NCBI GenBank assembly: GCA_016875255.1 | Contig: VGRU01000114.1 | Location: 1-10,724 of the forward strand | Source: Deltaproteobacteria bacterium | Lineage (GTDB): Bacteria > Desulfobacterota > BSN033 > UBA1163 | Length of the DNA: 10,724 bases | Direction of reading: 5' to 3' | Shown here: piece after piece, positions 1 through 6,643 of the stretch | Layout of the letters: each line of letters begins with the position of its first letter | Numbering within the stretch: the first letter of the stretch is position 1 | The notes under the pieces: generated by a model | What the model was told of the DNA's origin: nothing | Seen by the model: the letters and a program-made list of their open reading frames with translations, nothing else | The model's database searches: none | Made by a program: the position numbers and the translations under genes

Positions 1-1
1 A

Positions 2-1258
2 TTAAATCATTTGGATGAAGAGGAGCAGGGTGAAGCCGATCAACAGGACCGTGGTCACCCAGGCGATGATATTGAAGACGGGGCCATTCGTGTACTGCAT
101 CATCAACCTCTTGTCATTGATGAGCAATAGAATGAAAATGAGGATAAAGGGAAGCACGATCCCATTGATCACCTGCGAGACATACATGATGGCAATCAGA
201 GGAAGGTCCGGGTAGAGGATGATCCCCGCCCCTAAAAAGATGATCAGGGAATAGATCCCATAGAACTGTGGGGCTTCCACAAACTTCTTGTCAATTCCCA
301 CCTCCCAGCCCAGACCTTCGCAGATGAGATAGGTTGTGGAAAGAGGAAGGATCGAGGCCGCAAAAAGGGAGGCATTGACCAGGCCGAAAGCGAAGAGATA
401 GGTGCAGTATTTCCCCGCAAGGGGCGCCAGGGAGAGAGCCGCATCCTTTGCTGTTTCGATTTTCACCCCTGTTTTGAAGAGGGTCTCCGCACAGACCAGA
501 ATGATGAAGAAGGCGACAATGTGGACAACGACGGATCCCATGACCACATCGAAGCGTGCGAACTTATATTCCTCTATCTTGATTCCCTTTTCAACGATCG
601 AGGCCTGCAGATAGAACTGCATCCAGGGAGCAATGGTCGTTCCCACGAGACCGATCACCATGGCCATCTCAGAAGGCTGAAGGCTCAATTGGGGATTTAA
701 AAATTGTTCAACCACATGGTCCCAATCCGGTTTTACAATGACGCCGGTGACGATGTAGGAGATGTAAAAGACGCAGGCCACCAGAAAAGCCTTCTCCACC
801 GACTTATAAGTCCCCTTGACGACCATCCACCAGACTAAAAAAGCGCTGATCGGAACGCAGATGAACTTGTCAATGCCAAAGATTTCCATGCCTGCGGCCA
901 CGCCTGCGAAGTTGGAGATGGCATTGCCCATATTGGTCAGGAACATTCCGATCATCAAATAAAAGGTGATCTTGGCGCCGAATTTTTCACGGATCAGGTC
1001 CGAAAGGCCCTTTCCTGTCACCACTCCCATCCGGGCGCACATCTCCTGGATAACGATCAGAGCGATCATAATGGGGATGAGAGACCAGATGAGTTTGAGC
1101 CCGAATTGTGCGCCGGCAAGGGAATAGGTGGTGATGCCGCCGGCATCATTATCCACATTGGAGGTAATGATGCCCGGCCCCATCAGAATGAAGAAGAGAC
1201 CGACCGTCCTCCAGAGGGACTGTCTCGAACTCGAAACTAATTTTTTGTAGTCAGCCAT
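2..1258 (-). CDS. NRAMP (SLC11) family metal transporter, probable Mg2+-type
   Basis: Inner-membrane cation importer of the NRAMP/SLC11 fold, 418 aa with about eleven hydrophobic helices. Helix 1 keeps the family's GPG lead-in (residues 27-29) but the metal-binding DPGN motif reads D38-A39-G40-G41. In helix 6 the usual Met-Pro-His reads A210-P211-W212, within GTTIAPWMQFY. Loss of the Asn and of the soft Met ligand argues against Mn2+/Fe2+ and resembles the substitutions I recall for NRAMP-related magnesium transporters (NRMT); substrate is therefore an inference. I start at the ATG at 1258 (MADYKK). An in-frame ATG at 1333 would add 25 residues translated from an AT-rich intergenic repeat. 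No clear Shine-Dalgarno sequence is visible. The stop codon (TAA) is at 2-4, so the gene is complete. It lies 178 bp downstream of the PRC/MgtE_N/CBS gene, same strand, probably co-transcribed. Confidence 0.9.
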   Translation of the reverse strand: MADYKKLVSSSRQSLWRTVGLFFILMGPGIITSNVDNDAGGITTYSLAGAQFGLKLIWSLIPIMIALIVIQEMCARMGVVTGKGLSDLIREKFGAKITFYLMIGMFLTNMGNAISNFAGVAAGMEIFGIDKFICVPISAFLVWWMVVKGTYKSVEKAFLVACVFYISYIVTGVIVKPDWDHVVEQFLNPQLSLQPSEMAMVIGLVGTTIAPWMQFYLQASIVEKGIKIEEYKFARFDVVMGSVVVHIVAFFIILVCAETLFKTGVKIETAKDAALSLAPLAGKYCTYLFAFGLVNASLFAASILPLSTTYLICEGLGWEVGIDKKFVEAPQFYGIYSLIIFLGAGIILYPDLPLIAIMYVSQVINGIVLPFILIFILLLINDKRLMMQYTNGPVFNIIAWVTTVLLIGFTLLLFIQMI

Positions 1259-1287
1259 GTTGAATCGGTCACGAGGTTCAAGATAAA

Positions 1288-1431
1288 TATCCAATAACCA
1301 AGCACCAATAACCAAACAATAACCAATATCCAAATTCCAATGATTTTATTGATGATTGGTTATTGAATGATTGGGATTTATTTGGTGTTTGCCTGCCCGC
1401 CGCAGGCAGGGAATTTGGTTATTGGTGTTTA
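1288..1431. repeat. AT-rich TTGGTTATTGG inverted-repeat spacer with CCTGCC hairpin
   Basis: The spacer between the PRC/MgtE_N/CBS gene and the NRAMP gene is made almost wholly of variants of TTGGTTATTGGTG. On the + strand they read as CCAATAACCA in the left part (1291-1330) and as TTGGTTATTGGTG in the right part (1355-1430), so the spacer can fold on itself. Embedded is a GC-rich hairpin at 1392-1410 (CCTGCC...GGCAGG). Similar AT-rich text recurs at 2926-2975 and, more diverged, at 5811-5878. Function unknown. Confidence 0.6.
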
Positions 1432-1436
1432 AAGTA

Positions 1437-2687
1437 TTATCCTGCATCCGGCGCAAGCACATCGAGGACGCTTCGAAAACTGATCACGCCTTTCAAATGG
1501 TTTTCCTCATCCAGGACGGGCAAGGCCCTGAATCCATACTTGGCGAAGGCGTCCACCACCTCATTTTGATCCTCGTCCAGTTTGACGCTCACCACCCTCG
1601 GAGTCTGGATTTCGGAGAGGGACTGCTGGGAATGGGCCGTGAGAAGGTCTCGAATGCTAATCACACCCTGAAGCGCTTCCTCCTCATCCACCACATAGAT
1701 GTAGTCGATGATATCCAGATTCGGAGCTTCCGCCTTTAACCGTGAAATGGCGGCCTCCACCGTGATCTCCGGCGTCAGGCTGAGATAAGCCGTGGTCATC
1801 AACCCTCCGGCGGACTCATCGGGATGGACGAGCAGTTCCCTTACGTCTTCGGCCCTCTCCTGTTCCATCCCTTCAAGGATTTCTTCAGCCCTCTCCTCAG
1901 TGAGATCGCCCAGAAGATCAGCCGCATCGCTGGGCGACATCTCCTCCACAATATCCGATGCCTTCTCCAGGGGAATGGTTTCGATCAGGGCCTTCTGAAT
2001 CTTTGGATCAATCTCCTCGAGGGTCTCTGCGGCTGTTTCGGGATCCAGAACATCGAAGATCGCAGATCGTTCCCGGCTGCTCAAGTCCTCGATGATATCC
2101 GCCAAATCCGCTGGATGAAGGTGGGACAGCTTCTTCTGAGAGACACTGAGGTGAAGCAGGTCCGAGCCGGAGAGGAGTTGAACATATTTCCAGGAGATGA
2201 ATTGATTGGGAAGCTTGTAGGAGAAGAGCCACTCGAGCGCTCGATCGGCCGATCTCTCCCATCCCACCCGTCTCATCAATCCCCGGAACCCCACATCAAC
2301 ATGAACCAGCCTCAACCGGGACTCGACCCTCAAGAAGTGGAGGTCATTGACCCTTACCACCTTTGCCCCGAAGGTATCAACAATCTGTTTATCCATCACC
2401 TCGTCTCGAAGCAGGACCACGTCCTTTGCGGCAACGAAGTTCGTGAGATCGAGAAGATCTTCTTCGGAAAGAGTGATCCGGGGTTCGACCTGAAGCATCT
2501 TCTCCCAGGGGAGAAAAAACTTTTCCCTCCCTTTTGCCTGAATCACCACCCCGAGGATCATCGGATAAGGTTCTACCCTCTCGGCCACCAGATCAGCGAT
2601 CTTACCTATCTTCTTTCCGGACAGAGAATAGACTTTCCGGTTCAAAAAATCACTGAAGAAATAAAATTGTCTGAGGTTCTGATCCAT
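1437..2687 (-). CDS. PRC-barrel / MgtE_N / tandem CBS domain protein (soluble Mg2+ sensor-like)
   Basis: A 416-aa soluble protein. Two PRC-barrel-like segments lie at about 10-65 (FLNRKVYSLSGKKIGKIADL) and 98-138. A MgtE N-terminal superhelical domain spans about 187-285, with the repeated HPADLADIIEDL / SPSDAADLLGDL pattern. Two CBS domains follow at about 288-350 (SAGGLMTTAYLSL) and 355-412. In MgtE channels the N and CBS domains bind Mg2+ in the cytosol and close the pore; here the membrane domain is missing, and the gene ends after the second CBS domain with no sign of truncation. The next gene downstream is an NRAMP-type transporter, so I infer that this protein senses cytosolic Mg2+ (or another cation) and gates that transporter, perhaps at the membrane through the PRC barrels. 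The ATG at 2687 has no good ribosome-binding site. A strong promoter lies about 300 nt upstream. Confidence 0.85.
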   Translation of the reverse strand: MDQNLRQFYFFSDFLNRKVYSLSGKKIGKIADLVAERVEPYPMILGVVIQAKGREKFFLPWEKMLQVEPRITLSEEDLLDLTNFVAAKDVVLLRDEVMDKQIVDTFGAKVVRVNDLHFLRVESRLRLVHVDVGFRGLMRRVGWERSADRALEWLFSYKLPNQFISWKYVQLLSGSDLLHLSVSQKKLSHLHPADLADIIEDLSSRERSAIFDVLDPETAAETLEEIDPKIQKALIETIPLEKASDIVEEMSPSDAADLLGDLTEERAEEILEGMEQERAEDVRELLVHPDESAGGLMTTAYLSLTPEITVEAAISRLKAEAPNLDIIDYIYVVDEEEALQGVISIRDLLTAHSQQSLSEIQTPRVVSVKLDEDQNEVVDAFAKYGFRALPVLDEENHLKGVISFRSVLDVLAPDAG

Positions 2688-2763
2688 AAGCTTGAGGGAA
2701 ATGAAGCTCCCAAATATTATTGATCATGGCCCAAAGGCCACCTTCAAACAATGAAAATTTTTA

Positions 2764-2902
2764 GGTTAAGGCAAGGGTTAGGAAGCCGGTTTAGGCAAAG
2801 TGAATGGGTGAAGTGAAATCTTTTCCACCTGAGGTGGATCCGCTTATGGCGGAAAACCTAATGACCTAACCCATTGACAAAACCGGCATCTTTGCCTTAA
2901 CC
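2764..2902. repeat. Imperfect palindrome, GGTTAAGG-GCCGG family, copy 1
   Basis: Left arm 2764-2793 and right arm 2879-2902 are inverted versions of each other: GGTTAAGGCAA, then GAAGCCGGTTT (left) or AGATGCCGGTTTT (right, on the minus strand). The left arm has a 7-nt insertion (GGGTTAG). The interior holds a second hairpin system: TTTTCC (2821-2826) pairs with GGAAAA (2851-2856), enclosing CCACCT-G-AGGTGG (2825-2837). The element lies in the predicted leader of the PRC/MgtE_N/CBS gene. The same arm occurs in the palindromes at 4037-4142 and 7042-7150. Confidence 0.65.
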
Positions 2903-2925
2903 CTCACACCAACGACTTTTATTTT

Positions 2926-2975
2926 CAACCATTGGTTATTATTTGGTGATTGGTGCTTGATGTTTGGTGATTAAG
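2926..2975. repeat. AT-rich TTGGTTATT/TTGGTGATT repeat
   Basis: Four to five tandem degenerate copies of TTGGTNATT, related to the spacer repeats at 1288-1431. It follows directly on the predicted promoter at 2991-3019, so it would form the first part of the leader transcript. No coding potential seen. Confidence 0.5.
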
Positions 2976-2990
2976 GTCTTACCAAACCCT

Positions 2991-3019
2991 TTTATAACGA
3001 TTTGAGTCGAGGGTGTCAA
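2991..3019 (-). promoter_or_regulatory. Sigma70-type promoter for the PRC/MgtE_N/CBS-NRAMP pair
   Basis: On the minus strand TTGACA (3019-3014) is followed by exactly 17 bases and TATAAA (2996-2991): a consensus -35 box, optimal spacer and a 5/6 match to the -10 box. Transcription would begin near 2984 and run towards the start codon at 2687, giving a leader of roughly 300 nt that contains the AT-rich repeat and palindrome copy 1. A terminator-like hairpin lies just upstream, which separates this unit from the hypothetical gene at 3099-3971. Confidence 0.75.
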
Positions 3020-3030
3020 ACGAAAAGTGC

Positions 3031-3058
3031 GAGATTTCTGCAAAAACCCAGAAATCTC
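3031..3058 (-). terminator. Hairpin after the 290-aa hypothetical gene, probable terminator
   Basis: A perfect 10-bp stem GAGATTTCTG / CAGAAATCTC (3031-3040 and 3049-3058) with an 8-nt loop. It lies 40 bp after the stop codon of the 3099-3971 gene and just before the next promoter. On the minus strand the stem is followed by GCACTTTTCGTTT, a poor but present T-rich stretch, so termination is plausible but not certain. Confidence 0.5.
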
Positions 3059-3098
3059 TGATTACACTGATTAGGAACCGATTAAATAGATTTTAAAT

Positions 3099-3971
3099 TC
3101 AAGAAGACGTATGGCTGTCTTTTAGATCTTTGAGCGTCTGGACCTCTCCTTCTTTCATCTCATCGAGAGTCTTTTTAATCATATCGAATTGATTGCCTTC
3201 GAGCTCCTTTGGAGAATGAATCGTGATGACGAGACATTTGAGTTTTGAGAATTCCTCGCTCTCTAAAATTCGTTGAAAAACTTTCTCCAGCTCCGCCGGA
3301 TTCACCTCTCTCAAGTGGGTGATCAATCCGTGAAGTTCATCCTGGGCATACCGTTCGATGATATCATGCTCCCGCAATCTGAACCGGGAATAGACCTCAT
3401 CAATAAGGCTGGGGTTCCCTCTGAGGCAGAAGAGGGTGAGATGCCGGACTTTCTCCTGAAGGACCTTCCGTCTCTCCTCGATCCCCAGATTCGAAGGGTC
3501 TTCATAATCCAGCTCATGCAGAATCCGCAGGTTTCTGACGAAGGTGACCTGATTGTCTCTGGAGTGAAACCACTGATAAGGAAAGCCCTTCTGCTCCTCC
3601 CTGGAGACCTCCTCCTTTTTGTGTGCCAGCGCCTGTTTTTGAATCAGGATATATTCAAACTTTGAGTAGAGATTTTTGGTGAGGAATCCGAATTCCATGA
3701 TCGATTTGTCACGCAGAGAATCCCGGCGATAGTACTGCCTGTATTTTCCCTGAAGGAGCTGCTGGATGGCTTTGATCTCTGCCAATCTGTCCCGAATCTC
3801 TTTGAAGAGCTCGCGGATATCAACGATGATATCCTGAGGAGTATGTTTTTCAGGAGTGACCACCAGACAGAGCCCCTTAAAATCATCCACCATCTCTTTC
3901 AGATGGCCATAGTTGTGCTGGATGGTTTTTTCCAGACTTTCAGCATATCTCTGCATCGGGTCCTTTGACAT
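3099..3971 (-). CDS. Hypothetical protein, soluble, helix-rich, 290 aa
   Basis: I do not recognise this protein. It is 290 aa, rich in charged residues and predicted-helix stretches, with no signal peptide, membrane segment or clear enzyme motif. The N-terminal third (about 1-75) is amphipathic helical (RELFKEIRDRLAEIKAIQQL). A compact segment at 125-155 holds WFHSRDNQVTFVRNLRILHEL; 195-240 is again helical; and a short beta-like stretch CLVITIHSPKEL (246-257) is followed by an acidic/basic tail. The ATG at 3971 gives an opening of MSKDPMQRYAESL; the upstream GGAACC is at best a weak ribosome-binding site, but no better in-frame start is visible. It stands alone, with repeat-bearing gaps on both sides, so context gives little hint. 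Its length and ordinary amino-acid make-up indicate a real gene. Confidence 0.75.
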   Translation of the reverse strand: MSKDPMQRYAESLEKTIQHNYGHLKEMVDDFKGLCLVVTPEKHTPQDIIVDIRELFKEIRDRLAEIKAIQQLLQGKYRQYYRRDSLRDKSIMEFGFLTKNLYSKFEYILIQKQALAHKKEEVSREEQKGFPYQWFHSRDNQVTFVRNLRILHELDYEDPSNLGIEERRKVLQEKVRHLTLFCLRGNPSLIDEVYSRFRLREHDIIERYAQDELHGLITHLREVNPAELEKVFQRILESEEFSKLKCLVITIHSPKELEGNQFDMIKKTLDEMKEGEVQTLKDLKDSHTSS

Positions 3972-3988
3972 GGGTTGGTTCCAGAGCT

Positions 3989-4017
3989 ATTCTATAATAA
4001 AATTTGTCTTTCTCCAA
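3989..4017 (-). promoter_or_regulatory. Possible promoter for the 290-aa hypothetical gene
   Basis: On the minus strand TTGGAG (4017-4012), a 17-base spacer and TAGAAT (3994-3989, 5/6 match to TATAAT). The -35 box is poor and the implied 5' leader is only about 10 nt, which fits the lack of a good ribosome-binding site but also weakens the call. Confidence 0.35.
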
Positions 4018-4036
4018 GCTGGAAGAATAGTCTCTA

Positions 4037-4142
4037 GGTTAAGGTTAAGATGCCCGTTTCGTAAAGGGGTTATGTCGTTGGTCTAAAATGTTTAGCCTTA
4101 ACCTTTTGACCTCACACCAAACCGGCTTCCTTGCCTTAACCC
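4037..4142. repeat. Imperfect palindrome, GGTTAAGG-GCCGG family, copy 2
   Basis: Left arm 4037-4062 reads GGTTAAGGTTAAGATGCCCG then TTTCGT. The right arm 4116-4142, read on the minus strand, is GGTTAAGGCAAGGAAGCCGG then TTTGGT. The two arms match at about 20 of 26 positions. The interior (4063-4115) includes a further CCTTAACC inverted copy. Same family as 2764-2902 and 7042-7150. Confidence 0.65.
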
Positions 4143-4195
4143 AACAACTATGTCCATCATTCGAGTGTGACGTTTCCATCATGAAAGATTGATAC

Positions 4196-4378
4196 GTTCG
4201 ACGGCGCCAAACCCCGATTTTTAAATCGGGGTAATGGTTCGACAAGCCTCTCGACAGGCTCAAGGCCCTGAGTTTATCGAAGGGACTCACCATCCCGAGC
4301 AGAGTCGAGGGAAAAGCGCCGCTCAGTATCAACCCTGAGCATACCCCGGGCTTCAGACCGGGGAGTCGAATGGGTTGA
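4196..4378. repeat. Composite block of four hairpins downstream of mutT
   Basis: Non-coding GC-rich block directly after the mutT stop codon. From left: ACCCCGATTT/AAATCGGGGT (4211-4220 and 4223-4232, 10-bp perfect stem); AGCCT/AGGCT (4245-4249, 4256-4260), followed by CCCTGAGTTTATCGAAGGG (4266-4284), a variant of the CCCTGAGCTTGTCGAAGGG element dispersed in many bacterial genomes; GCTCAG/CTGAGC (4321-4326, 4335-4340); and CCCCGG/CCGGGG (4344-4349, 4358-4363). The last hairpin is the first one met by transcripts leaving mutT and could slow or end transcription, though no T-run follows. An open frame across this block is spurious. Confidence 0.6.
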
Positions 4379-4780
4379 TTAAAAAAAACTTCCTTCAAGA
4401 GAGGCCAAGCGTTTGCGGATGGGTTCATCTGCAGGGGCCATAGAGAATTCATTCAACTCCTCCAAACCGACCCATCGGAGGTCGTGACATCCGATGGGTT
4501 TGGGAACTCCCTTTTTTATTCGGCAGCGATAGGTCAGGAGAAGGATCGGATATTCGGGATAGGTATGAAAGACAGCCTCCAGGATTTTTTCCACCTCCAC
4601 ATCGACATCGAGCTCCTCTTTCAGCTCCCTTTGCAGGGCCTTTCTCGGGTCTTCACCCTCCTTGACCTTCCCTCCCGGAAATTCCCAGAGCAGGCCGCGG
4701 GGAGCCCCCTCCATTCTCTGAGTCACAAGGACCTTCTTTTTTTCGATGATCACTCCAGCGGTGACAAGGATCGTTTTCAA
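4379..4780 (-). CDS. mutT: MutT-like Nudix hydrolase (8-oxo-dGTP diphosphatase type)
   Basis: Nudix-fold pyrophosphohydrolase of the MutT subfamily, about 133 aa against 129 for E. coli MutT. The expected job is hydrolysis of oxidised dNTPs such as 8-oxo-dGTP to the monophosphate. The Nudix box GX5EX7REUXEEXGU is seen as GKVKEGE (37-43), seven residues, then RELKEELDV (51-59); the usual Gly near its end is Asp, as in several relatives, and all the metal-binding Glu residues are kept. The WEFPGG lead-in is also typical. The frame opens without an ATG. I choose TTG at 4780 because GAGGG sits five bases upstream; a second in-frame TTG at 4792 would add four residues and overlap the preceding diguanylate cyclase gene by 11 bp. 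The two are probably translationally coupled. Last gene of the nrd cluster, in keeping with care of the dNTP pool. Confidence 0.87.
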   Translation of the reverse strand: MKTILVTAGVIIEKKKVLVTQRMEGAPRGLLWEFPGGKVKEGEDPRKALQRELKEELDVDVEVEKILEAVFHTYPEYPILLLTYRCRIKKGVPKPIGCHDLRWVGLEELNEFSMAPADEPIRKRLASLEGSFF

Positions 4781-4781
4781 C

Positions 4782-5810
4782 TCATCCCTCAATGCGATTG
4801 CGGCCTGCTCTCTTGGCCCGATAGAGAGCGTTGTCCGCCTTGCGGATCAGATCCGTGAGCGTGGAGATGGGAGAAGAAAAGGTGGCCACCCCGACGCTCA
4901 CCGTCACATCTCCATTGGGTTGCTCTTTTTCGTTGGGAAAGGGAGTTTCCGCAATGATTCTTCTCACCCTCTCTGCAATCTCCATCGCCTTCTCCCTTGT
5001 TGCATTGACCAGGATGGCGGCGAACTCCTCACCCCCATAGCGGGCGATGATGTCACTCTGACGGACCCCATGCTGGATGAGAAGGGCAATGGCCTTCAAC
5101 GCCTCATCTCCCGCCAGGTGTCCGTTGTGATCGTTATAATGTTTAAAATAGTCGATATCGATCATGAGCAGGGAGAGAGGGGTGGAATAACGTTTTTGAC
5201 GTTCCACCTCCAGGGTCAATTGTTGAATAAAAAATCGGTGGTTATAGATTCCGGTCAGGTCGTCGGTATAAGAAAGCAGGACAGCCTCCTCTTTCATCCT
5301 CTCGACCTCTCTGGTTCTCTCCTTAAAGAGGTCCCTCATCGCCTGCAGTTCCCTGGCGTATTGATCCCTCTCCCGGATCTTCTCCATAAACTGTTTCTTT
5401 GACCTCTCCCATTCCTCCTCGAGCTGTAACCTTTCCCTCAAATCCCGCAGGGTGATCAAGTAGGTTTCTCCCCGGAGGGCTCCGAAGCAATCCACGGGAA
5501 TTTCTTCCCTGAGCCGGTTGACCACGCGGAGGTTCAAAGAGATCTCACGCCCCTTATTCATCTCGTCGAAACCCTCTCTTATGGCGCTGAGGTCATTGAG
5601 GGCCACCACATCGATGAAAACCATTCGCTGAAGTTCTTCCGGAGGGTAGATCAACAATTCCAATCCCTTCGGGTTCACCTTCAAGAATTCTCCCTTTTGA
5701 TTGAGAATGAAGAAAGGATCACGGATTGCTTCGAAGATGGGCCTCAGGAGATGGATTTCCCTCTCCAGTGCCTCCAATTTCATTCGGATCTCTTTAAGGG
5801 AAGAGGACAT
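4782..5810 (-). CDS. PAS-GGDEF diguanylate cyclase
   Basis: Cytosolic c-di-GMP synthase, 342 aa from the chosen start. A PAS-like sensor domain covers about residues 22-125 (IFEAIRDPFFILNQKGEFL...), a charged coiled coil 125-178, and a GGDEF domain 180-340. The catalytic loop is GGEEF (259-263), with the metal-binding Asp in MIDID (about 218) and the DDLTGIYNHRFF start motif intact, so it should be active. RQSD (250-253), five residues before GGEEF, is the inhibitory I-site RxxD, so product feedback is expected. No membrane segment is seen. The frame extends to 5858, but those 16 residues (TYLGFVIWNLNF) come from an AT-rich intergenic repeat; I therefore start at the ATG at 5810, although no ribosome-binding site precedes it. 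It lies 69 bp after nrdG and overlaps or abuts mutT. Confidence 0.9.
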   Translation of the reverse strand: MSSSLKEIRMKLEALEREIHLLRPIFEAIRDPFFILNQKGEFLKVNPKGLELLIYPPEELQRMVFIDVVALNDLSAIREGFDEMNKGREISLNLRVVNRLREEIPVDCFGALRGETYLITLRDLRERLQLEEEWERSKKQFMEKIRERDQYARELQAMRDLFKERTREVERMKEEAVLLSYTDDLTGIYNHRFFIQQLTLEVERQKRYSTPLSLLMIDIDYFKHYNDHNGHLAGDEALKAIALLIQHGVRQSDIIARYGGEEFAAILVNATREKAMEIAERVRRIIAETPFPNEKEQPNGDVTVSVGVATFSSPISTLTDLIRKADNALYRAKRAGRNRIEG

Positions 5811-5878
5811 AAAGTTCAAATTCCAAATGACAAATCCCAAATAAGTTCCAACGTTCAATCTGCGATTTGTAATTAACG
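5811..5878. repeat. AT-rich intergenic repeat between nrdG and the GGDEF gene
   Basis: Text of the TTTGGGATTTGTCATTTGGA kind on the minus strand, recalling the AT-rich spacers at 1288-1431 and 2926-2975. At 5850-5880 it also holds ACGTT and AACGT at either end of a short loop. It reaches up to the ATG of the diguanylate cyclase. Confidence 0.45.
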
Positions 5879-5879
5879 T

Positions 5880-6560
5880 TCATACCATCTCCTGCACTCT
5901 TTTTTCCATTTCCTTCAACACTTTGGGGTCGTAAGGAGGAGTGCTCTTCAATGAGGGATCCAATGGGTTCTCCGGATTGAAATTCTGGAGGGTCATTCTC
6001 CGGCCAGCCTTCAGCTGCTGGCCCAGGGTCCGGATCTCTTTTTCACTATGGAGTGGAGGAACAACCGTCATCCGAAATTGATACTCCACTTTCCCTTGCT
6101 TCAACATTTCAATTGATTTCGATATGAGAGCGAGGTCTATGGAACAACCGGCTGACCGCCGGTAGCTGAAAGGGTCCAGGGGCGCCTTCACATCCATGGC
6201 AATGAAGTCAACCTCTCTTTTATCGATTAGTTTTTCAAGCATCTCCGGGTTGGACCCATTGGTATCGAGTTTGACCGGGAATCCTCTCTCTTTGATTTGG
6301 CGGATCAGGAGAGGAAGATCCGCATGCAGGGTCGGCTCTCCTCCCGTCAGGCAGACTCCATCGATCCAACCCTTGAGAGAGTCAAGACGCCGGAGAATCT
6401 CTTTGAGGGAGATCGAAGCGAACTGTTCGGGTTCAAAGACCAGGGGATGGTTGTGGCAGTATGGACATCGGAAGTTGCAGCCGGGCAGGAAAAAGACAGA
6501 ACAGATCTTTCCCGGCCAGTCCAGAAAGGAAGTTTCTAAGAATCCCTTGATCTCGATCAT
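5880..6560 (-). CDS. nrdG: Anaerobic ribonucleotide reductase activating protein (radical SAM, NrdG2 type)
   Basis: Radical SAM activase, 226 aa, that uses SAM and a [4Fe-4S] cluster to place the glycyl radical on NrdD. The cluster ligands are C28, C32 and C35 in GCNFRCPYC. The SAM-contacting GGEP motif is at 73-76, followed by KLDTNG (97-102) and AMDVKAPLD (121-129). The N-terminal LDWPGK and the length well above that of E. coli NrdG (about 155 aa) place it in the longer NrdG2 group, often found with class III reductases of anaerobes. The ATG at 6560 is chosen because the conserved MIEIKGFLETSFLDWPGK begins there; only a weak AGAAG lies upstream. Two genes downstream of nrdD on the same strand, with the redoxin between. 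The 177-bp spacer before it carries a cloverleaf-like repeat. Confidence 0.93.
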   Translation of the reverse strand: MIEIKGFLETSFLDWPGKICSVFFLPGCNFRCPYCHNHPLVFEPEQFASISLKEILRRLDSLKGWIDGVCLTGGEPTLHADLPLLIRQIKERGFPVKLDTNGSNPEMLEKLIDKREVDFIAMDVKAPLDPFSYRRSAGCSIDLALISKSIEMLKQGKVEYQFRMTVVPPLHSEKEIRTLGQQLKAGRRMTLQNFNPENPLDPSLKSTPPYDPKVLKEMEKRVQEMV

Positions 6561-6643
6561 GGCTTCTATTCATAAAAGGGAGAGTGAGGGCGAATCCTGA
6601 TCGTGAAATCGGATCATTGGTAACACCGGTCACGTTCACTTAT

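Noticed and set aside
1824..2723. Open frame of 299 codons on the + strand
   Set aside because: It lies antisense to the PRC/MgtE_N/CBS gene, whose domains are clear; the + frame shows no family features.
2688..2990. Possible Mg2+ riboswitch (M-box) in the leader
   Set aside because: Tempting from the gene context, but I see no M-box consensus; the folding comes from a repeat that also occurs in two unrelated gaps.
4045..4452. Open frame of 135 codons on the minus strand after mutT
   Set aside because: It runs through the hairpin block and palindrome copy 2 and overlaps the mutT end; composition reflects repeats, not a protein.
4746..5402. Open frame of 218 codons on the + strand
   Set aside because: Antisense to the GGDEF domain, whose catalytic motifs are intact on the minus strand.
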